A DNA stretch of 64,000 bases, taken from assembly GCF_034190915.1 (NCBI RefSeq), contig NW_026947486.1:102839123-102903122 (forward strand). The letters are read 5' to 3'. A program made the position numbers and the translations under genes. The notes beneath the pieces are model-generated. The model saw only the letters and a program-made list of their open reading frames with translations, was not told the DNA's origin and did no database searches. The DNA is from Cavia porcellus (lineage: Eukaryota; Chordata; Mammalia; Rodentia; Caviidae). Below, one piece after another: positions 51,791 through 63,794 of this stretch. The first letter of the stretch is position 1. Each line of letters starts with the position of its first letter.

Positions 51791-52549
51791 CTTAACAGAT
51801 ATTTTATTTTATTTTATTTATTTTAAAGAGATTAAGACAAAAGAGGACATAACAAAGCAGATCAGATCAGAACAATGCAAGTAAACAGCATTTTACCACA
51901 AGACAACCCATAATTAACAGTAACTACCATAGTGTCTCTTTCTTTGAACTAGTTAAGCATAGCTTCATACATGATAGTATCAAGCATAACAAAATGGTAT
52001 AAAACCATTCAAGAGAATGAAAGCATCACAGGGCTTTCAGAACCAAATAGAAGAGAATGAACAATGGCTACTATATTATCTCATTTTTCATAGAAAATTT
52101 GTTTATACTCTCACACATAATAATATCCAATAAGGTATAACAGCATAGAACCAAAGGCAACAGAAAAACAAAAGCATAGTAGGACTTCAGGGTAAGATGA
52201 TACTAATCAGCACTGGCTATTCTAATGTCTTCTTTTCTTTAAAATAGCTGTTTATACTATCACAGATAATAAAATCAAACAAACTAGGATAAAACCATTC
52301 CAACTAATGAATGCAGACATTATAAGGCTTCAGAGCAATGTAATGGGGAATCATGATTACTATAAACTCTTATGTACTCTTACCATTTCTTACACTTGTG
52401 AGACTATTCAGTATTTATACATGTGAGTTTGATTTATTTTGCTTATGAGTATGGTCTCAAGTTGTGTCCATTTACTTATAAATATTTCAATGTGTTCATT
52501 CTTTATAGCTGAGTAGTACTCCATTGTATAAAAATACCATGCTTTTTTA

Positions 52550-55500
52550 TACATTCCTCAGTTGATGGACACTTTAGGTTGTTTCCAAGATCTAGCTATT
52601 ACAAAATGTGCTGCTATAAACATGGGTGCACATACGTCACTATGATATGATGTTTTCAGTTCTTCTGGGAATATGCCTAGAAGTAGAACAGCTGGGTCAA
52701 ATGGGACTTCCAATCCAAAGTTTTTGAGAAATCTCCAGACTGACCTCCACAGTGGTTGCACCAGTCTACACTCCCACCAACAGTGCAGGAGAGTTCCTTT
52801 TCCCCCACAGCCTCTCCAGCATTTGTTGTTGGTAGCTTTCTCAATCCTGGCCATTCTTTCAGGAGTGAGATGGAATCTCAGTGTGGTTTTAATTTGCATT
52901 TCTCTAATGACCAATGATGATGAACATTTTTTCATGTATTTATTTGCCATTTGTATTTCTTCATCTGAGAACTGTGCATTCATCTCAGATGCCCATTTTT
53001 GGATTGGGTATTTGAATTTCCAGGGTCTGATTTTTTTAATTCTTTATATGTTTCATACAGAAGTCCTTTGTCTGAGGGAAATTTCACTAAGATTTTTTCC
53101 CAGTTTGTGGGTTTTATTTCACTATGATAGAGATTTCTTTTAACATGCAGAAACATTTTAATAAGAGGTGATCCCAGCTATTGATTCTTGGAAGCAGTTC
53201 CCGTGTGGTTTGATTCCTGTTCATGAATTCTCTACCTACACCTATGTCTTCAAGATTTTTACCTAATTTATCTTCCAACAGACTTAGTGTTTTTGATTTA
53301 ATATTCAGATCTTTGATCCATTTAGATTTTAGTTTAGTGCATGGTGATAGGCATGGGTCTAGTTTTAGTTTTTGGCATGTGGAGAGCCAGTTTTTCCAGC
53401 ACCATTTATTAAAGAGACTGTCATTCTTCCAGTGAACCTGTTTGGCCCTTTATCAAAGATAAGGTGGTTTAGTGTGTTTGTAGTTGTGGTTGTATCTTCT
53501 AATCTATTCCATTGATCTTTGGCTCTGTTTTGATTCCAGTACCATGTTGATTTTACTACTTTTGCTTTGTAGTATAACTTCAAGTCAGGGATTGTGATGC
53601 CTCCTGCCTTGCCTTTGCTGCTTAGAATTGCCTTTGCTATTCTAGGTCTCTTCTGGATCCAGATGAATTTTAGGATTGATTTCTCTAGATCTATGAGGTA
53701 TGTTGATGGTATTTTCATTGGGATTGCATTGAATCTGTATAACAGTTTTCGGAGAATGGCCATTTTATGATATTTATTCTTCCTATCTATGAGCAAGGGA
53801 TGTCTTTCCATTTTCTGAGATCATCTTCAATTTCTTTTTTCAGCATATTATAATTTTCCCTGGATAGATCTTTTACTACTTTTGTGAGATTAATTCATAA
53901 GTATTTCATTTTTTTGGATGTTAGTGTGAAGGGTGTGGCTTCTTTTATTTCTTTCTCAGTGATTTTGTTGTTAGTGTATAGGAATGCTATTGATTTTTGA
54001 GTGTTGATTTTGTATCCAGCTACATTGATGTATTTATTTATTGTATCTAGGCATCTTTTAATGGAGTTTGGGTGGTCTTCTGTGTAGAGTATCATGTTGT
54101 CTGCAAATAATGATATTTTAACTTCCTCTTTTCCTATCTTTACCCCTTTTATTTCTCTCTCTTGTCTAATTGCTCTGGCTAGTATTTCCAGTACTATATT
54201 AAATAGGAGTGGTGATAAGGGACATCCTTGTCTTGTGCCTGATTTTAAGATAAAGGCCTTCAGTTTTTGGCCATTTAATATGATGCTCACTGTAGGTTTG
54301 TCATAGATGGCCTTTATCATATTGAGGTAAAGACCATCTATTCCAATTTTCTGTAAAGTTCTTATCATGAATGAGTGTTGGACCTTATGAAAAACTTTTT
54401 CTGCATCTATAGATGATCATGTGATTCTTACTTTTGGCTTTACTGGTATGGTGGATTACATTTATTGATTTATGTATATTGAACCATCCTTGCATGCCTG
54501 GGATGAATACCACTTGGTCATGGTGTATAATCTTCTTGATGATTTGCTGCATCCTGTTTGCCAATATTTTATTGAGGATTTTTGCATCTGTGTTCATTAG
54601 GGAGATTGACCTGTAGTTCTCTTTTTTAGTTGGGTCTTTCTCAGGTTTTGCTACTAGAGTAGTATTTGCTTCCAGGAATGACTTAGGAAAGATTGCTTCC
54701 CTTTCAATTTCATTGAATAGTTTGAGGAGTGTCTGCATTAAGTCTTCTTTGTGTTTCTTGTAGAATTCTGCAGTGAATCCGTCTGGGTCTGGGTTCTTCT
54801 TTGTAGGTAAGGACTTAATTACATTTTCAATTTCATTAACAGAGATTGGGTTATTCAGCAGTTTTACATCTTCTTGACCCAGCTTTAGTACTTTATATGT
54901 TTTTAGGCATCTGTCAATCTCTTCTGTGTTATTGGACCTATGAGAGTAGAGGTTTTTGAAATAGGTGTTGATGATCTTCTGTATCTCCACAGAGTCTGTA
55001 GTGATTTTGCCTTTTTCATTCCTTATTGCATGAATTTGAGCTGTTTCTTTCCTTTTTAAAATAAGGTTGGCTAGGGGCTTATCAATTTTATTTATTCTTT
55101 CAAAGAACCAACTCTTTGATTTTTTGGATTGTTTTCTTAGTCTCTATGTATTAATTTCTTCTCTGATTTTTGTAATTTCCTCCCTTCTTTTGGCTTTGGG
55201 CTTGACTTGCTCTTCTTTTTCTCGATGTTTGAGGTGTAGCAACAGGTTGTTTTATTTGTATTCATTCTGTTTTCCTGATGTGGGAACTCAGTGCAATAAA
55301 TTTTCCTCTGAGGACTGCTTTCATTGCATCCCACTGATTCTGCTAAGTCATATCTGTATTTTCATTTGCTTGTAGATATTGTTTAATTTCTTCTTTAATT
55401 TCCTCTGTGACCCACTGATTGCTCAAAAGTGTATTATTCAATTTCCATGTGTTTGTGAGGTTTTTGTAGTTTTTTTATCATTAATTTCTAGTTTCATGGC

Positions 55501-56150
55501 ACTATGACCTGATAATATGCTTGGGATAATTTGAGTTCTTTTGCATTGATTTAAATATGTTCTGTGAGCTAGTACATGTTCTATTTTAGAGAATATCCCA
55601 TGTGCTGCTGATAGGAATGTATATTCTGATGTTGTTGGATGGAACACTCTGTATATGTCTGCCAAGTCCATTTGTTCACAGGTGTAATTCAGTTCTGTTA
55701 CTTCTTTGCTGATTTTCTGTCTGGTTGATCTGTCCCTTGGTGTCAATGGTGTGTTAAGGTCTCCTGTAATAATTATGTTATTGATAATTTGATTTTTCAT
55801 TTCTATTAATACTTGCTTTGTATAGCTGGGTGCTCTGGAATTTGGTGCATATATTTTTAAGATAGTTATCTCTTCCTCTTTAAGTTTCCCCCTAACTAGT
55901 ATGTAGTGACCTTCTTTATCTCTTAGGATCATTCTTCGTTTGAAGTTCACATTATCTGCAAACAAAATAGCTACCCCCAATTTTTTCAGTTCCTGTTGCA
56001 GGAAATATTGTTTTCCATCCTTTGACTTTCAGTCTGTGAGTTTCGTTTTGGGATAGATGGGTTTCTTGCAGACAGCATGTGGTTGGATGTTTCTTGATCC
56101 ATTCTGCCAGTCTATTTCATTTAATTGGTGAATTGAGACCATTTACATTA
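52550..56150 (-). pseudogene. L1 ORF2 (endonuclease-reverse transcriptase), inactivated
   Basis: Pieces in order: the endonuclease domain (55980-55438) with IIITGDLNTPL intact, HGIFSKIEH where the family has Asp in place of Glu, and LSGHSAMKLE where the catalytic SDH Asp is Gly. The reverse transcriptase fingers and palm follow (54990-54385 and 54368-53895), with [18 protein letters not shown] and a catalytic box reading FADN rather than FADD. The C-terminal part comes last (53811-53365 and 52983-52558), with the cysteine-rich [17 protein letters not shown] block. At least four frame breaks and the two lost catalytic residues show it is dead. Confidence 0.92.
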
Positions 56151-56289
56151 ATGGTTATAACTGTTATATATTGGCTTATTGTTGACATATTATCTTTCTA
56201 ATGTTGCATCTTTATCTTTCAATTCTGTTTAGTTGTCTACTTTGCTTAGTGTTTTTTTTCCTATGTGTATCTAGACTATCTTTCAGTAT

Positions 56290-57448
56290 TCTGTGGAGGG
56301 TTGGCTTGGTGATCATGAAATCTTTCAGCTGTTCTTTGTCATGGAAGTATCTTATTTTCCATTGATTTTGAAGGACTGTTTTGCAGGGTACATCAGTCTA
56401 GGTTGAAAATCATTTTCCTTTAGGATTTGAAATACTCCATTGCATGCTCTTCTTTACTTCATTGTTTCTGTTGGGAAGTCTGCTGTGATTTTGATAGGCT
56501 TTCCTTTATAGGTGATATGTCTTTTCTCTCTGATGGGTTTTAGTATTCTATTCTTATGTTGGATTTCTGGGATGGTGATTATTATATGCCTGGATGTAGT
56601 ATTATTTTGGTTATGGCTATTTGGAGTTCTATATGCTTCATTAATCTGAATGTCAGTTTCCATTCTCATGTTTGGGAAATTTTCAGCTATGACTTCTGAG
56701 AATAGCCTTTTGATATCATTTGTGTTGTTTCCTTCTTTTTCATTTATCTGTATTAATCTTATGTTGTTTTTCTTTGCATCATCTTGCAGCTGTTGAATTG
56801 TTATGTCCTGATTCTTTGTTTTTTTTTAAAGATCTTTCCTTTCCTGTTCACTAGCTGCAATCTTGTCTTTGAGGTCTGAAATTCTATCTTCACTTTCGTT
56901 GAGTTGGTTATTGACAATTTTCGATGGAATTTTTGATTTCCTGTATATCTCTCTGAATCTGCTTCATGTATTCTGTTTGTTTCTTAAATTGTTCATCCAG
57001 GGATTCTATCTTTTTGTTTTGTTCTTCTAATTTTTTTATCTGTGTCTTCTTTAGATGTGTTCAGCATCTCTTTCACTACTTTTATCATTTCTTCCTTTAC
57101 CTGGGAGATTATTTCTAGTTTGAATTTCTTTAAAGCTTCCTGGAGTTGCTTCTTTATTTCAGTTGCTATTATTACAGGTATTTCAGGTGTATGACATATA
57201 TTTTCTTTTATGTACATGGCTCGTAGGCTTTTTTGGAATGGGCTGGAGGCTTGAGATTGCATTTTGGTGTTTTGTTTTGTCATTTTCCTATATTTCTGTG
57301 TTTCAAGTTGTTTTCTAAGGCTTCCCTTGGATGTGTTGTAAATCGTCTCTTCTCCCCTAGGCTCCTGGGACTGAATGGAGGTTGCTGAGCATGGTCCAGT
57401 CAGGCCCTCAGGCCCTCTTGTGCCACCTTCAGTGTTCCAGGCAGGCAC
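56290..57448 (-). pseudogene. L1 ORF1 (RNA-binding chaperone), inactivated
   Basis: The first 151 codons (57448-56993) are open: a polar head, then a charged helical region EIKKQLQEALKKFKLEIISQ typical of the ORF1p coiled coil. A break follows. The C-terminal RNA-binding part appears at 56454-56669 (HIIITIPEIQHKNRILKPIR, KGKPIKITADFPTETMK). The N-terminal head differs from that of the two ORF1-only elements. Confidence 0.85.
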
Positions 57449-57696
57449 CTAACCACTGTGGATGATGGGCTAAAGCTCTCCCTGGGAAAAGACCAATGCC
57501 CTGGAACTCACCTCACCTGCTCTCAACTCCCGTAATTGAAGAAGGTCACTGGGGGTAATCTACTCAGGCTGCAAAACCTCCCAAGGCTAGTTTACTGTGG
57601 CTGAGACCTGGGCAGGTACTTGAGCTCTGGGAGCGATGACCTTAACATGGTCTCCCAGGCTTGGGATGGTATGTGGACTCCATAACAGATATTTTA

Positions 57697-58895
57697 GACA
57701 TTAGTTATTTGATTGGTATCTCACTAACATGATGCGAGATTTCTTATAACATTTGTTATTTTTTATGTATGTAAGTTTAGATGGGGATGGGATGGCAGAA
57801 TGCACTCGGTTTGATATGGGGGATATTTTTAAGTTTTAATTTTAACAACAGAATTTAGGAGATGTTATATAGGTTGGTAGACAGCTTTAAAAGTCCATCT
57901 GCTAACACTCAGCTGTTAGTTTAGCTTGTGACTCCTGAACTCTACTTCTGAGTTTCCTGCTGTAGAATTAAGTTTGTGATATAGATTTTATTCATTTCTC
58001 CTGGTTTCTTTTTGAGAATGGACTCTTATGAATTAAAAACTGGTGGTCAACTTAACATCAGCTGAATTAAATCAGCATGGTGCTAAGTGTAGATGTTCTA
58101 CCTGAGGAAAGTTGCCAGCATAAATAGAGATATGGAGAAGATGAGTGAGGCATTGTGGGTTCTCCTATGTGTTTCTGTTTTGAGCTGTTGGTTCTCCTGG
58201 AGGAGCTTCCCCAATGTGAGTTCAACCACTGTCATCAAAGGAGCTTGGGACCTTCTTGGTGAGAGTGGCTGTTATTCACTTTGGGGGAGCTCTGGTCTTC
58301 ATATCAAGCATTGATTTCTGGTTCTGGAGGGGAAGATGTATGCCGCTTAATCTCCAGGACACACTCATCATGCTGTCTTCCTGGCATGTACCTGACTGTT
58401 CTTACCATCAGAGGAGCTCAGGACCTCCATGTCACTGAGGATGACTGCGGTATTTTTCAGGACAGCCCTGATCCTTACTTTGAGCATGACCTCTCAGCTC
58501 CAGTGTAGAACCCTCAACCTATCAGCACAACTCCTTCACTCTGCTGGCATAGACTTTCTATCTTCCACCGCTCATCTGTGGGCCTTTCCAGCACAGATCC
58601 ATGAAAGAGACTGGAGTGAGTCCCTCTTGTGAGCTCTAAATTTCCAGTTGAACTCGTGGGAGGCATTGTCATGAGCTCTAGGTCTTCATCTGGACTCATG
58701 CAATACATTGTTGTGGGATCCAGGCCCTTGGCTGAATATTCTGGGACTTCAGTATTGTAGGCAGATTTCTGTGTTAAACACAGAAACACTTTCTGTGTTT
58801 TTACTCTGGGTGACCACCATAAAATAATATTATAAATTCTGTATACTGATTCTAATTGTTCTTCTCACAACCCCTGACTACAACAGACTCTTAAA
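57697..58895 (+). other. Unassigned, possibly LTR-like sequence
   Basis: No gene is recognised. Bases 58090-58760 are moderately GC-rich with recurrent GAGCTC, CTCCAGG and TCATC words, like an old LTR or MLT-type element, but I cannot place it. Several 60-90 residue frames on both strands have no support. A short palindrome cluster lies at 58766-58800. Confidence 0.35.
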
Positions 58896-58906
58896 AATTC
58901 TAAAAT

Positions 58907-59033
58907 GCCTCAGCATTCAGGAGGCTGAGGCAGGAGGATTGCTGTGAGTTCAAGGCCAACCTAGGCTACAAAGTGAGCTCAAAATTAGTCTGAAATGCAT
59001 AGCGAAACTCTGTCTCAAAAAGATAGAAAAAAG
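58907..59033 (+). repeat. 5'-truncated B1 SINE, plus strand
   Basis: CTCAGCATTCAGGAGGCTGA, AGGCCAACCTAGGCTACAAA, GTCTGAAATGCATAGCGAAA and an A-rich tail. The 11-bp duplication AATTCTAAAAT lies at 58896-58906 and 59034-59044. Confidence 0.9.
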
Positions 59034-59127
59034 AATTCTAAAATAACCTTAAGTTTCTGTAGTTTTTATCACTTTAGTTGTAATATACAAATATTTTCTT
59101 ATACAGATTTAAATTCATTTATCATCA

Positions 59128-59424
59128 GATTTTTTTTTTTTTGGTACTAGGAATCAAACTCATGACCTTGCACTTGTCATGCCCCTGAGCTATATCACTG
59201 GTCCAAGTTCTTTAATGTATTGATTCATTCAGTTTTTTTTATTTAAAGAGAAAAAAACAAAGCAGTAAAAGGGTATAAGTAATACAGAATTTCAAGAAAA
59301 AAATATACAGTAAGAAATCACTAGTTAATAGATTACACACTGTCATCTTAGAAACAGTTGTACAAATTACAAAATTAAAGCATACAAAGTGGACATTCAT
59401 ACTGTGAGATTGCAGACAGAGCTG
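59128..59424 (-). repeat. tRNA SINE (-) and short L1 3' end (type A, -)
   Basis: Bases 59128-59213 are a minus-strand tRNA SINE (TTGGTACTAGGAATCAAACT, GAGCTATATCACTGGTCC). Bases 59232-59424 are a 193-base L1 3' end (TTTATTTAAAGAGAAAAAAA, AAGAAATCACTAGTTAATAG) flanked by TGATTCATTCA at 59221-59231 and 59425-59435. Confidence 0.88.
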
Positions 59425-59435
59425 TGATTCATTCA

Positions 59436-60495
59436 CTCTTTGATGTAAGTTTAGCTTAAGACAATTGACTGATGTACTGATAACTTGCATATCTTTTGTA
59501 TGTAGTATGTTTTCTTTTTAATGTTCAATTAAGGCTTTTAAAATGTGACTTCTCTCATTCTTAAATTTTCTAGTATTGTGAATTCCTTTGTTATTCTTAT
59601 CTGGACTGTTGGCTCTGATCATGATAAAGACTCTTAATGGAGATATTCTGAGATATAATGAGATGAACTCTTTCATAAGTAAAAATGCATGTATTTGATT
59701 CAACAAATATTTTAATGCATATTCTGCCCAGTTTTCAATGTTGCACATTTAGCGTTTAACATCTTGTAGTTGATTGAATCAATTTGAGTAAGAGAAGTTT
59801 AAACAAATCAGCTTAGCAATTCCATACCCTAGGGTGGGAAGACCCAGCTTGTCACCTGGATGGTGTGAAGGGGAGAGGAATGACAGACTTGCTTCTGATT
59901 GGAGGAGCTCCAGTCTCCACCTTCAACCTGGATGTCATCTCTTGGCTTCCAGCATAGACTCTTCAGCTTCTGGCACAGATCTTTCAGGGTTCCATCGCAG
60001 ATCCATTGGCCTCCTAATAGGGACTCCCATGGAACACTGCAGTGAGCTACAGACCTTTGACTGAATCTGTCTCCAGTGTACAGACAGCCAATCTTGTAGA
60101 TTCTTGTATATTTGTATATCTTGTGTTATAGCTGATTCTCTAGTAAACACTGACACACACTTTGAATATAACACATTTGTATTGCCTACTAGTTCTCTTT
60201 GTTATATCAAACCAAAAAGTATAATGAAAAAGTATCAATAAGTTTATGAGAGAATTATTTGTTAACAATTCTTGTTATATTTTTGTTTCCAAACTCTCAA
60301 AATATCATTATGGAAATTTTCCATCAATTTGAAGTATGAGACAAATATACCAAACATTGCAAAACACTATAATTTAGATTGTGCTGTTTTGACTTTGTAA
60401 TCATTTATGTGTTGGTGAATTTTAAATTTTTATAAAATTGATTGCATTCTTTATGTAAATTAGATGATATTGTTTTCTTCATAAAAGCCAGACAG
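59436..60495 (+). other. Unassigned; LTR-like patch at 59826-60165
   Basis: No gene is seen. Bases 59826-60165 resemble in style the patch at 58440-58780 (shared words GGCATAGACT/AGCATAGACT, GGCACAGATC/AGCACAGATC, CAGATCCAT). They may be two remnants of the same old LTR family. Weak evidence. Confidence 0.35.
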
Positions 60496-60688
60496 TTGCT
60501 GGGTATGATGATATACAACTGTAATCCCAGAATTCTGGGAGATTGAGGCAGGAGAATTAAATTTTTGAACTCAGCTTGGGCCACTTAGGAACTTATCAAG
60601 AACCTGTCTCAAAATGAAAAATTTTAAAAAGGCTGGAGATTTTTCTTAATGTGAAGGCCCTGTAGTTCAACCCCAGTATCACCACCAC
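60496..60688 (+). repeat. B4-like SINE, plus strand
   Basis: A B1-like unit (TTGCTGGGTATGATGATATA, TGTAATCCCAGAATTCTGGG) and an eroded ID unit (GGCTGGAGATTTTTCTTAAT, TAGTTCAACCCCAGTATCAC). Confidence 0.8.
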
Positions 60689-63139
60689 CAAAACAACCCC
60701 AAAAGCAAAAAACAAAAATCCAAAACCCTCAGCCAGTTGTGTGCTTTGTATAATGAACACATTTTTTTTTTCAAGTGCAAAACTTAAAGTGAGAGAATGA
60801 CTCACTTATGGGGCAGGATCACATACATTCCAGAAACCTGCTGAATTCATATGAGTCATTCCTTTCCAGTCAGACTTCTGGAGAGGAAAATTCTCTTTCA
60901 TGTAACTTTCAGAGCTCTTTTTCTCTCTATTTTAGTACCTTGTATGTTTATTAAAGAATTTCTCGTGTCCAGCAACATGTCCAGCAGGAGTTTGGTTGGA
61001 AGCTGCTTCATCGGGATATATTTAGCTCCTTGAAGAGTGGAAAGGTGCCATCAGTCTTCCTGGGTCAAGGAACACAAGTTCTGATTATGACAATTATTAC
61101 TTTATGTGAGTACATTTAGATATACTTTAAAACATGGAATGAACTGCTGACATGTGGCATACTTTGATTTGTTTGTACAAAAAGACTTTGAAAATTATAC
61201 TGTGAAGTTTAAGGAAATTTGCTTTTCATATTACGTACGTTTCTATCTTCTCAAGTTAAGGCTGTGAGTCTAGGAGCATGTTCCTATCAAGGACCTTTCC
61301 CAGATTTTTTGGTTTTAAAGAATCTATTGCAAACTCCAATGCATGTTTTCCTTGCTTTGCAAAATAGATGCATAGCTGAAAATGAGTACATATTTTGAGT
61401 GGGCTAAGGGAGTTCATGATACAAAGGCTAGTATTCTGAAATGTGATGGCAAGCTTAAGTGCTGGTCTTTAAGTATATAAATGGAATGGCATCTTTAGTA
61501 GCCTCACAATGGCTGATGAACCCTAGCTGTCTTCATGTATAAACTAAAAATGGAGCCTGTCAATTTTTGATATCCAGAGTAGTGATTTTTGTAAACAAAG
61601 CTGCTGTAAAAAGTGGTTTATTGGGTGTTTCAGATGTCAATGGCAGTTTCAAAATTCAACTTTTAAGGCTATTTTTTCCTGAAAACAAATGTCACTTTGA
61701 TTTATTTTTTTATGCCTTGCTTTGAATATAGAGAAGCAGAAGGAAATTTCGGGAACAAAAACGATTTGCTGTTTTGGGAACAAGTACATATTGGAGTAGG
61801 GAAGAGGGTGATATTTTGTTTGACTTAGTGAAATTAAAATTAAAGACTAATTCAACTTAAAATCATACTTCCATTTGCCTTGAATTGAAAATCAGACCTT
61901 TACAATGAAGGCAAATTGTCAAAGAAGGAGCTAAGTGAATAAGACTTGTTTGCGATGTCATTTTACTTCTCCCATTAGAAAATTTCTTTGTGTGCTGTTC
62001 CATATAGCATGTCTTAATGAGGTTGTGCTTAATTTCTGATAGAGTTCTCTGTACTCTGAAGTCTTTGTCTCTGGTTTCCTGTTTCTTTTTTTGCCTTTAG
62101 TTCTGGCTTGCCTTGCTTTTCTATCTCCTGCCAATCAAGGTGCTTTAATGACTTGTGCTTTTGTGTCATGGTTCCTTCTGGGAATGCCTGCCAGACACAT
62201 GGCGGCTAAAATGTATAACAGTAAGCATTAGTACTATTATTATTCCAGTAAGTTGCTGTGTTAAAGGTAGAAATTAATAGGTTATAAAGTAAAAAAAAAA
62301 GTAATGGAAATTTTAGGAAACCTATGAAAATGTAATTGTGAATTGGTTATTATAAACCGTTTTTAAAGTGGGCTAAATCAAGTTGCTACAGTAACTATTC
62401 TGTTTTTTACTTTCTCAGCATTTAAAGACATACAATGGAAGTCACATTTTTTTGTCAACTGCACTATTATGTCTTAGGTTAGTATCTCACATTCTCTTCT
62501 CTCTATGCAGTTGTACTCTTTCTTAGACTTCATGTTGAAAAAATAGCATTGCATGCTCTAAGAAAGAGTAGGAAGGATATGAACAATTACTGTATGTTTT
62601 GTAGTTGCAGTATTCCCTTACTGATGTGGCCTGCATTCTTTTCATCCTTTGTGTATACTGTGTAGCCTCTAGTACACAGAGAAGACAATGATGCTGTGAT
62701 ATATAATACTGTTTTGATTATTGGTTTTGATTTCATGAATGCTCATTTCACTTCTACATCTTGCATTATATATCATGCCAGAGTGGCAATTTATGAGCCA
62801 CATTTTGTAATTTTCCTTTGCTGCTGTCTGCTGTGATTATTTTTTCTGTCTCCCCTTGGTATTGCACATTGACAGTCAGAGTTAGTGACGAAGTGGGGTT
62901 GATGCTGTGCAGTGGCTGTGACAGTAGCTCATCCAGTCCCTTGATTATGTAGATGTAGAATTTGTGGCCAAATGAAGGGGCAACATGTTCAAGGTCACAT
63001 GTGAAGTCAATGGAAAGCAAGGCCAGACTATATATAGCCGAATATCGCCCCCTCTCAATTTCATCTCGTCCTCTTCTCACAGTACTTCTTGATAAAGTGC
63101 TGAATAGCTTAGGATTTTACCTACAGATTCCTTGTTTTT
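60689..63139. other. Longest mostly unique stretch; no gene seen
   Basis: About 2.4 kb with almost no recognisable SINE or LINE. Bases 62935-63025 resemble a MIR (CAACATGTTCAAGGTCACAT, GAAAGCAAGGCCAGAC). A partial CTCF-like word lies on the minus strand near 63046. Frames up to 104 residues (62766-63080, minus) have no support. It could include an intron part or a conserved non-coding element. Confidence 0.45.
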
Positions 63140-63575
63140 GTATGAGTCAGCTGGGACTGCTATAACAACGGGTCATTAACTGGGTGACTTTAACAGCAGA
63201 AATGGGATATTTGATGAGGGTGTTGGCATGGTTGTGGTCTAGCGAGAGTTCTCTTCCCTTCCTGGCTTGCAAACAGCTGCCCTCTCTCTGAGTCAGCACA
63301 TGGAGAAAGAGAGGGGGAGGAGAAGTGAGAAGAAGGGAAGGAGGGAGGGAGGGAGAGAGAGTAAGAGAAAGGGAGGCAGACAAAGAGAGACACAGAGCAG
63401 CAGATAGAGAGAGAGGCAGAGACAGAGTGACCCCGAATCCCACGAGGGCTCCACCCTCACAGCCTCATCTAAACTTAATGACTGTCAGAGAGCCCAACAC
63501 TAAATTTCACTGTATTCAGGGTTAGGGTTTTAATGTACAATTTTTGGCAAGAATGCAATTCAGTCCATAGCATTT
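63140..63575 (-). mobile_element. ERVL/MaLR-type LTR, minus strand
   Basis: GTATGAGTCAGCTGGGACTG, CTATAACAACGGGTCATTAA, GGGTGACTTTAACAGCAGAA at the left and AATTCAGTCCATAGCA at the right follow the reversed layout of an old mammalian LTR. A purine-rich (GAGAGG)n tract at 63307-63425 has expanded inside it, giving the Ser/Leu/Pro-rich false frames on the minus strand. Confidence 0.6.
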
Positions 63576-63794
63576 TTTATACATTTATAGCATGGAAAAA
63601 ATTCTTGATGAGTTCTGAAGGACAGTCTTCTATTCTGTTTCATTTTTAAGAACATGCTATGGATTATATCTTAATTGCTATTCGCTATGAATGTCTGTTT
63701 GGAACAAAATTGCCATATATTCAGTGCTAGTTGTGTATCATAGTAGAAGAGGGTCTATAATGAAACTACTGTGAACTGGGATCAATGATATTTA

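Larger units (their letters stand above)
51807..57682 (-). mobile_element. Near-full-length LINE-1, minus strand
   Basis: 5876 bases bounded by a perfect 14-bp duplication TAACAGATATTTTA (51793-51806 and 57683-57696). In element order: a short 5' region (57682-57449), ORF1 (from 57448), ORF2 (about 56150-52550), and a type C 3' UTR (52400-51807) ending in an (AAAAT)n-type tail. Compared with a usual 6-7 kb L1, the 5' UTR is short, so it may be slightly 5'-truncated. Stops and frameshifts in both ORFs make it inactive. Confidence 0.93.

Noticed and set aside
63147..63443. 98-residue Ser/Leu/Pro-rich minus-strand frame
   Set aside because: Translation of a purine-rich simple repeat expanded inside an LTR.
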